A stretch of DNA of 64,000 nt from Guadua angustifolia (Eukaryota; Streptophyta; Magnoliopsida; Poales; Poaceae): positions 2,736,182 through 2,800,181 of the forward strand of contig CM070518.1 in NCBI GenBank assembly GCA_036346375.1. The letters run 5' to 3'. Below, one piece after another: positions 58,150 to 64,000 of this stretch. The notes beneath the pieces are model-generated. The model was given only the letters and a program-made list of their open reading frames with translations. It had not been told where the DNA came from and ran no database searches. Position 1 is the first letter of the stretch. Every line of letters begins with the position of its first letter. The position numbers and the translations under genes were made by a program.

Positions 58150-59402
58150 TGTCGGCGTATTCCACCTGACAGGCCCGAGTCTACAGACCGGGTTTGGTTC
58201 AGTAGGAGGGCGTCTTCGCGGCTGGCTAACCCTAGCGAGTGAAAATCGTAATGTCTCCCACACGAAGGGCTTGGAGCCTATAAACTAAGATGACACAAAG
58301 ATTTTTACCCAGGTTCAAGCCCCCGCAACCAGGGTAATAGCCTTACGTCCTGCTAGATCTTTTATGGAGTGTTTGAAGCTAGTATCGAGCTTTCAGGTTA
58401 CAAATTCTTCCTTAGGTTCTACTGCAGAACTCTCGATCCTTCGACCCCCTCCCCCCCATGCCCCCGAGTGCCCTTATATAGCCCAGGCTAACGGGGGTAG
58501 GTAAAAGGGGGGTCATCATGCTGATCTTCATGCATTTATTACTCCTTCCCGTGCTGTCCCGTTCCTCTAGCCTCATTAAATGCCGACGCATGGCTTCACC
58601 CGGTCCGCCCGGGATGCGACCTCTTTGTGACGGGTAGGTGAAAGGCGTCAGAGGATTGGGCTTGTATCAGAATTCCTCACAATCAATGGACCTGACACCG
58701 CAGGCCTGCCCCTGGCATGGTACGATGGGGGAAGGAGACTTCGAGGCGAAGCCACCACATCCCACCTTTTTGCCTTGCGGCGGGGCGAGCAGGGCGTCCT
58801 CGCCCACCTGCTCGCCCGAACGCCACGTGGGTCGGCACCTGGCCGGCAGGGCGTGCTCGCCCACCCGCCGCCAGAGCCGCCACGCGGCCGGGCGCCGCGC
58901 GTAGGGCGTCTCGCCACCGCCGCTCGAACGCCACATGGGCGCAAGACTGCCGTGCAGGCGTGCTTCGCCACCCGCCGCCGCCACCACGGGCCGGGCGCCG
59001 GCGAAAGGTATGGCGTCTCGCCACCGCCGCCCGAATGCCACGTGGGCGGCACTGCCGGCGGGCATCTTTCGCCACCGCCGCCAGCCGCCATGTGAAATTT
59101 GGTGTCGGCAGCAGACGCCTCGCCACCGCCGCCTCAACGCCACGTGGGCGACACTGCCGGCTAGGCGTGCTCGCCACCGCCTACCAAAGCCGCCACGGGC
59201 TAGGCGCCGGCGAGCAGGCGCTCGCCACTGCCGCCCGAACGCCACGGGCGGACACTGCCGGCGGGCGTGCTCGCCACCGACCGCCAAAGCCGCCACGTGG
59301 TTGGTGCGCGGCGAGCGAGGCGTTCACCCACCTGCCGCCCGAATGCCACGTGGGCCGCTTTTGTGCGATGGAGAGGGTACCCTGGCGCAAAGTACGCCGA
59401 CA
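58150..59402 (-). mobile_element. Solo LTR of the Gypsy-A family
   Basis: It begins TGTCGGCGTATTCC, ends CGCCGACA, and is flanked by the duplication GACCA (58145-58149 and 59403-59407). The internal text matches the Gypsy-A LTRs, including the TATA box at 58473-58481, but the GC-rich minisatellite part (about 58790-59350) is longer, giving 1253 bp instead of 1133. No internal retroelement sequence is attached, so it probably formed by recombination between two LTRs. Confidence 0.93.
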
Positions 59403-60179
59403 GACCACAATTTGGTTCTCCAACCCGCTATATAATGACCAGGGAGGACATCATCAAGGGGGGAGCCAATTTTAAACCACAACAAGCCAATTCAGAGTGC
59501 AAGCTTCAAGCTATCGCCATCTAGAGCTAGATGCATAGGAAGATCTCCATGCAGACATCCAATAGCCATAGTCTAGCCACTCCCCATATTCATATTTTTC
59601 CTTGTAATCAAGACTAGCTCTCGATTTGTAATTTGTTCATCGATCTCATCCATCGTCGACACAGGAGTAGGGTATTACTCGACCAAGAGTCTCTAACCTG
59701 TCTATATTGTGTGCCCCTGATTGCATGTTTGATCCTGCATATCTTGAAGGTATCCAAATATAAGTATGTTGTCGATCACTAACCTTCGACATGTATACTT
59801 TAGTGAGTGCACTTGCATTACTAAATGGAGATGTTGACAATTGAAATGGTGACATTGTGCAAGAACTTGATAAAAAAGAGACTAAGTTGCGATCCAAGTT
59901 AAACATTTTCAGCATGTTTAGTATGAAAGTTGCCATTTCAGGGACTGAAATGTGTGTTATTGGTATACCGTGTGCTTTTTGTGTTGTTGAATTTAGTAAA
60001 ATTAGATTCTTGATTTGTTAGGGGTAGGAAGGAAGGGAATTCAAGTTTGATGTGGAAGCAATTGGACAGGTGTGGCACAAGAACCTGGTGTAGCTACTGG
60101 GATACTGTGTTGAGGGCAACCAAAGGTACCTCCTTGTATGAACATTAATGGTAAAATAGAATGTGGAATTCTAAAATTG
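59403..60179. other. Right part of an LTR-like sequence and CACTA-4 interior
   Basis: After the solo LTR, 59408-59735 looks like the transcribed and polyadenylated end of another LTR. 59736-60179 is AT-rich and without coding motif. Confidence 0.35.
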
Positions 60180-60358
60180 ATGAGTTTAAAATTCCATTGA
60201 GATGATAATAGACTATCACAAATAGTTCTTGATACAAACCATCTGTGATAGCCTATTATCATAGCCAGTTTGTACCACAAGCTGTCTATGATAATAGACT
60301 ATAGGCCACGCAAGTAAATGATTATAGATTACAGATTGTTACCAATAGATGCGTAGTG
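60180..60358. repeat. Right subterminal repeats of CACTA-4
   Basis: Copies of CAAACCATCTGTGATAG and CAAGCTGTCTATGATAATAG in alternating orientation, similar to the left end, then GCGTAGTG at 60351-60358 as a degraded terminus. Confidence 0.55.
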
Positions 60359-61147
60359 TAGCGAAAGAAGATGTCGAAGCAGATCGATGTTGCGTGTCCT
60401 ATTATGGTCATCCAACAATGTGACTGGTCCAAGCGATAGCCGAGCAGCAAGTTGATCCTTCAGTTTTTGGATCGGTCCAATCAAGTCCTTGATCGGTCCA
60501 AATAGTCAACCCCGAATAGCACCATAATAGAGTAGTGCCTCTATCGATATCTACTTGTCCAAGGTTGGAATGCCAAGCGCCGGGGTGCTAGCATCATACA
60601 CACGATAGAGATGGTAGAGGATGGCTAGGGTTTCGGTGGTTGTGCAACTCTTTCATACAATTTTTGCATCAAACCCTAAGCTTACGTCCCCTTTTTATAT
60701 CTCTCGATGGTGCCCAACCTTTGGACCCAATCTGAATCCATATTCAATTTGACCCATTAGAACATATCCAATCCAAACTCCAATAACTGATTGTAACCGT
60801 TCCAAACACCTTAAGTGTGTGACTCTATAGGTTCATGTATATTTGGACAAAACTCAGAAACATCTTTTTGACCGATAATCGATAGTGATCACTAGTAGTA
60901 CATATCGATTCCTAAATATTCATAAAACATCGGATCAACCTACTATAGTGTGATAATGTCATGTTCCCTTTGCTTCATGATATCAGATCAAACTCAAGGT
61001 GAGAGTCGTGTCATCCTATGACAACTCCATCCATTCACTCATAATGTAGTGGATTAATTTATTTGGATTAACTCTTAGTCACATTCAGCATGGCCATGTA
61101 CTTCCTTAATTCATCTACCTTGAGGCACCTAGAGATATCTCTCCGCA
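60359..61147. other. Probable LTR-retrotransposon remnant
   Basis: No ORF. The text (CTTAAGTGTGTGACTCTATAGGTTCATGTAT near 60810, written here in part, and CCGATAATCGATAGTGATCACTAGTAG near 60875) resembles long terminal repeats of grass Copia elements that I recognise only loosely. CACTA-5 begins at its right side. Confidence 0.3.
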
Positions 61148-61668
61148 CACCACAAAATGGTACATCACTATCGCTTCGTCTGTGTCGGTTCTTAAGTTTT
61201 TAGGAAAAATGATTGTGATTGATGACTTAGGAGGGGTGTTAATAATAATTATTATTGGTTTTTAGGTTATAAACGATTGTGATGTAGCACAGAGCACATC
61301 ACAATTGATTCTTATGTGAGAAGTGATAGTGATGTGTATCACATTACTATCGGTTCTCACAAAAGAACTGATAGTGATGCATGTACTCATCACTATCGAT
61401 TGTTTTGTGAGAATCGATAGTGATGTGCATGCACATCACTATCACTTCTAACATAAGAACCGATTATGATGTGTACATGCTCATCACACTCACTTCTTAT
61501 GTGAGAACCGATAGAGATGAGCATGCACATCTCTATCACTTTTCACATAAGAACCGATTGTGATGCGCATGATCACATCACTATCACTTCTCATGTGAGA
61601 ACCAATAGTGATGTGTGTGCATATCACTATCGCTTCTTAAGTGAGAATCGATTGTGATGTGCCTTGCA
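61148..61668. repeat. 5' subterminal repeats of CACTA-5
   Basis: Long alternating units of GAACCGATAGTGATG and CATCACTATCACTTCT, spaced by GTGCATGCACATCAC-type text, form several hairpins between 61310 and 61660. Motif and position match the CACTA-1 5' end. Confidence 0.85.
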
Positions 61669-61672
61669 GGGT

Positions 61673-61681
61673 TTTTTATAC
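61673..61681 (+). promoter_or_regulatory. TATA-like box of the CACTA-5 transposase
   Basis: TTTTTTATA lies between the subterminal repeats and the leader containing CCAGAGGAGATTTCTCCG, the leader also found in CACTA-1. From here to 62079 the sequence is leader or intron without coding motif. Confidence 0.4.
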
Positions 61682-62079
61682 CCCTCAGCCTGAACTCTCC
61701 TTTGTTGTTGTTCCAGAGGAGATTTCTCCGTCGCCACCTAAAAAACAGTACATATTTTGGTTGGAAGCAATACTTGAGTGAGAAAATTTGAAATCCTCAA
61801 GGGTGGGTGTTAAGATGGTAAATTTGAAGCCCCAGCTTGAGGAAATTTCCCCTCTTTTCACACAATTTGCGGTTTTCTTCTAAATGTGAGTATTCCTTTA
61901 AACCCCTTCAATTTGGCACTAAGTAATTTTGATATGTCATGAAGAAAGTTTGCATTGCACTGGAATTGTGTATATCCTATCAAATTTCACATCATTTATT
62001 TGACAAGCACATATCTATTTAATTATCTTTGTAGTGCTTTCGTGTTAATCTGGAATTATTATTGCTGTCATATGATGAA

Positions 62080-62447
62080 TATTAGAGTTTAGGATATGGA
62101 ACCTATGTCTCTCGTTTGAGGGTGCTTGTTTATAAATATACCGATCGAAATGGCATATTTATAAGCATGCAGTCTCGAATTATCCATGTTTTCTAGACAG
62201 TTCGAGGATATGTAGTTTGAGTAAGTTCCTGGGCTGTTATACAACTCCAGAGTAAATTTCGGTAGCATCTCCCAGGTGTTCTCTGGGTACACACCCCTCT
62301 TGACCTATTGTCGAGACGTGTATCTGGAGAACAGCGTGGAGATGCTGCCAAAATTTTCTCTCAAGTTGTACAATGGCTTAGGAGCTTGCCCGAACCACAT
62401 ATCTTGGAATGGAATTAAGACCTAATCTATTTAGAGATTAGAAGTCA
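62080..62447. repeat. Foldback (hairpin) segment, copy 3, reversed
   Basis: Reverse orientation relative to copies 1 and 2, consistent with CACTA-5 being inverted relative to CACTA-1. The arms with GTACACACCCCTCTTGACC and ACGTGTATCTGGAGAAC pair around the centre near 62305. It lies at the same place, upstream of the transposase ATG, as copy 2. From 62448 to 62746 there is AT-rich intron-like sequence only. Confidence 0.78.
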
Positions 62448-62746
62448 TTGTTGGTACTCTTGTTTTGTTTCATTGAAGTCAAAAGATTTGCATGCTACTA
62501 CACTATATAATTAGGTTATTCGATATCATTGCTGATGTTTGAAATGTATGTGTCCTAACTAGGGACTTGAAAACTCTTAACTAGGGAAGAAGCTAGGTAT
62601 CGATCAGGAGTATATTTACATATCTTAGAACCCATCCTCTATTTTGTAAAGATAATATTAATTGAAATGATGTCTCAATATTTGAAATAATTAGCTAAAT
62701 GTCACATCAGTTTTTCCTTAATTTATTGTGCAAAGTTTAATTGCAC

Positions 62747-64000
62747 ATGGACCGTGAGGAATGGATGTATCAGAAAAGCCGTGTGAGTGCTGAATTTTAG
62801 AGGGGTGTTAAGGAGTTTAAAAAAATTGCAGAAGAAAACATGGTGAAGAAGGGTGTAAACTTCATATATTGTCCTTGCATTGATTGCACCAATCTCATGA
62901 GATTTAATAACCCAACTCAAATTGAGGACCACCTAATTCAATGTGGCTTTGTGAGGAATTACATGTGTTGGATCCATCAAGGAGAGACAGGTAATACCTT
63001 TTTGGTATGCAACGAAGACATGGTGGAACCCGATGATGAGTTGCAGTGTGCTATGTTTGAGGACAATTTGGAGCAAATGTTGCGGGATGTGGACTGAAAT
63101 TACATGGAAAGAGAGTTTGAAAAGTTTAAAAGCTTGATGGAAAACGATGCAAACCACTATTATTAGGCTGCAAAATAGAATACACCAAAGTTGGGTTCGA
63201 TCCTTGCATTGTTCAAGCTAAAGGAAAAACACCATTGGATAGATACAAGTTTCAATGCACTTTTAGTTCTTCTATCGGATCTATTTCTAAAGGGAAACGA
63301 GTTGCCAACAAGTATTTATGAAGCAAAGAAGCTACAATGTCCCATGGGAATAGAAATAGAGAGGATACATGCATATTGTATCGTAACGCGCATCAGGAAC
63401 TTCACATTTGTCCAGTTATTATGGTACTTGCCCATCATTCCCCGTTTGGAGTGGTTGTTTGCAAATTCCAAAAAAAAATTGTTGCGTTGGCATTATGAGT
63501 CTCAAAAGGAAGATGGCAAGCTGAGACACCTCGCCGATTCGGCTCAATGGAGAAATTGGAAACATGAGGAGTGTGGTGCCGAAATAAGGAACATAAAACT
63601 TGGATTGAGTACTGATGGAATGAATCCGTTTGGTAACATAAGCAGTCGTCATAGCACCTGGCTAGTTCTGTTGTGTATCTACAATCTCCCTCCTTGGTTG
63701 TGCATGAAGCGGAAGTATATCATGATGTCGTTGCTAATCTCGAGACCCAAACAACAGGGAAATGATATTGATGTGTACCTTGCACCACTGATAGAGGATT
63801 TGGTAAAATTGTGGGATGAGGGAGTCATGGTGTAGGATGCTTATAGAAGAGAGCACATCACCCTCCAGGCTGTGGAATTTTGCACCATAAATTATTTCCT
63901 AGCCCTTGTTAATTTGGCGGGTTACAGTACAAAGGGAGCTAAAGCGTGTCCTATTTGTGAAGAGGAGAATGAGAACCTATAGCTACCAAATTCCAATAAA
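62747..64000 (+). pseudogene. TNP2-type transposase of CACTA-5, N-terminal half, truncated by window end
   Basis: ATG 62747 starts MDREEWMYQKSRVSAEF. One in-frame stop follows (near 62791), then the open reading 62840-63097 has YCPCIDCTNLMRFNNPTQIE, CGFVRNYMCWIHQGETGN and DDELQCAMFEDNLEQMLRDV (transposase-associated domain and linker). After a second stop, 63191-63835 is open for 214 residues: KGNELPTSIYEAKKLQCPMG, LLWYLPIIPRLEWLF, LSTDGMNPFGNISS, CMKRKYIMMSLLIS and DIDVYLAPLIEDLVKLWDEG, the TNP2 core. The last 160 bases continue with YSTKGAKACPICEEE. This is the best-preserved TNP2 reading in the window, with only a few stops. It acts, in the family, on the element's termini in the nucleus. 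Confidence 0.9.

Larger units (their letters stand above)
57061..60358. mobile_element. CACTA-4, small probable non-autonomous CACTA carrying a kinase exon
   Basis: The left end CACTACTACAAAAAGGTGTA is followed by inverted and direct motifs of the type ACGGTTTGT and CTGTCTGTGATA (57100-57410). The right side (60180-60300) has the same motif type, and GTAGTG closes at 60353-60358. The two ends do not match well beyond CACTAC, and I see no 3-bp duplication, so the right boundary is uncertain. No transposase is present. It contains a receptor-like kinase exon and is interrupted by LTR sequence. Confidence 0.5.
61148..64000 (+). mobile_element. CACTA-5, 5' part of a CACTA element related to CACTA-1
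   Basis: The eroded terminus CACCACAAAATGG (61148) aligns with the CACTA-1 terminus, sharing ACATCACTATC and TCGGTTCTTAAGTTTTT. Subterminal repeats, TATA-like box, leader, hairpin segment and TNP2 N-terminus follow in the same order as in CACTA-1, in opposite orientation. The element runs off the window. Confidence 0.85.

Overview
This window looks like transposon-packed heterochromatin from a plant nuclear genome, most likely a grass. I see no intact host gene, no rRNA or tRNA gene and no bacterial features. The grass call is an inference from family content: CACTA (En/Spm) elements that pair a TNP2 transposase gene with a Ulp1-type second gene, and a Gypsy element carrying an antisense PF04195-type ORF. 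Almost every coding stretch is broken by stops or frameshifts, so most genes are listed as pseudogenes. Some of that damage may be assembly error (see findings).

Layout from left to right. CACTA-1 (1-10726, minus strand, left end outside the window) holds a second-gene remnant, a tandem repeat block, a TNP2 remnant and its 5' terminus. CACTA-2 (11382-55241, minus strand) is the host of the central region. Its TIRs match and a CTA target duplication flanks it. Its TNP2 gene is split into three pieces (53867-54424, 34557-34775, 19274-21660) by two insertions: CACTA-3 (21664-34556, plus strand) and Gypsy-A (34776-53861, minus strand, 5-bp duplication ATGAG). Gypsy-A is itself interrupted by Gypsy-B (37569-44727, plus strand, duplication CAAGG), a gag-only element. 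Right of CACTA-2 lie an old LTR-like remnant (about 55330-57060), a small probable CACTA-4 (57061-60358) hit by a solo LTR of the Gypsy-A family (58150-59402, duplication GACCA), another LTR-like remnant, and CACTA-5 (61148 to the window end, plus strand), a relative of CACTA-1 in opposite orientation.

The large CACTA elements share one gene order: terminus with subterminal motifs, TNP2 transposase, an internal block of the element's own subterminal-type motif, a GC-rich leader, the second gene (coiled coil, DUF8039-like domain and Ulp1 protease where visible), then the other terminus. The internal block is a tandem array in CACTA-1, a 1.2-kb foldback with divergent leaders in CACTA-2, and a 160-bp palindrome in CACTA-3.

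Three stretches look like captured host-type genes: at least six exons, with introns, of a plant insulin-degrading-enzyme-like M16 metallopeptidase in CACTA-3 (32418-33954); one receptor-like kinase exon ending at a splice donor in CACTA-4 (57688-57782); and a GRF-type zinc-finger gene on the opposite strand of CACTA-2 (18329-18861).
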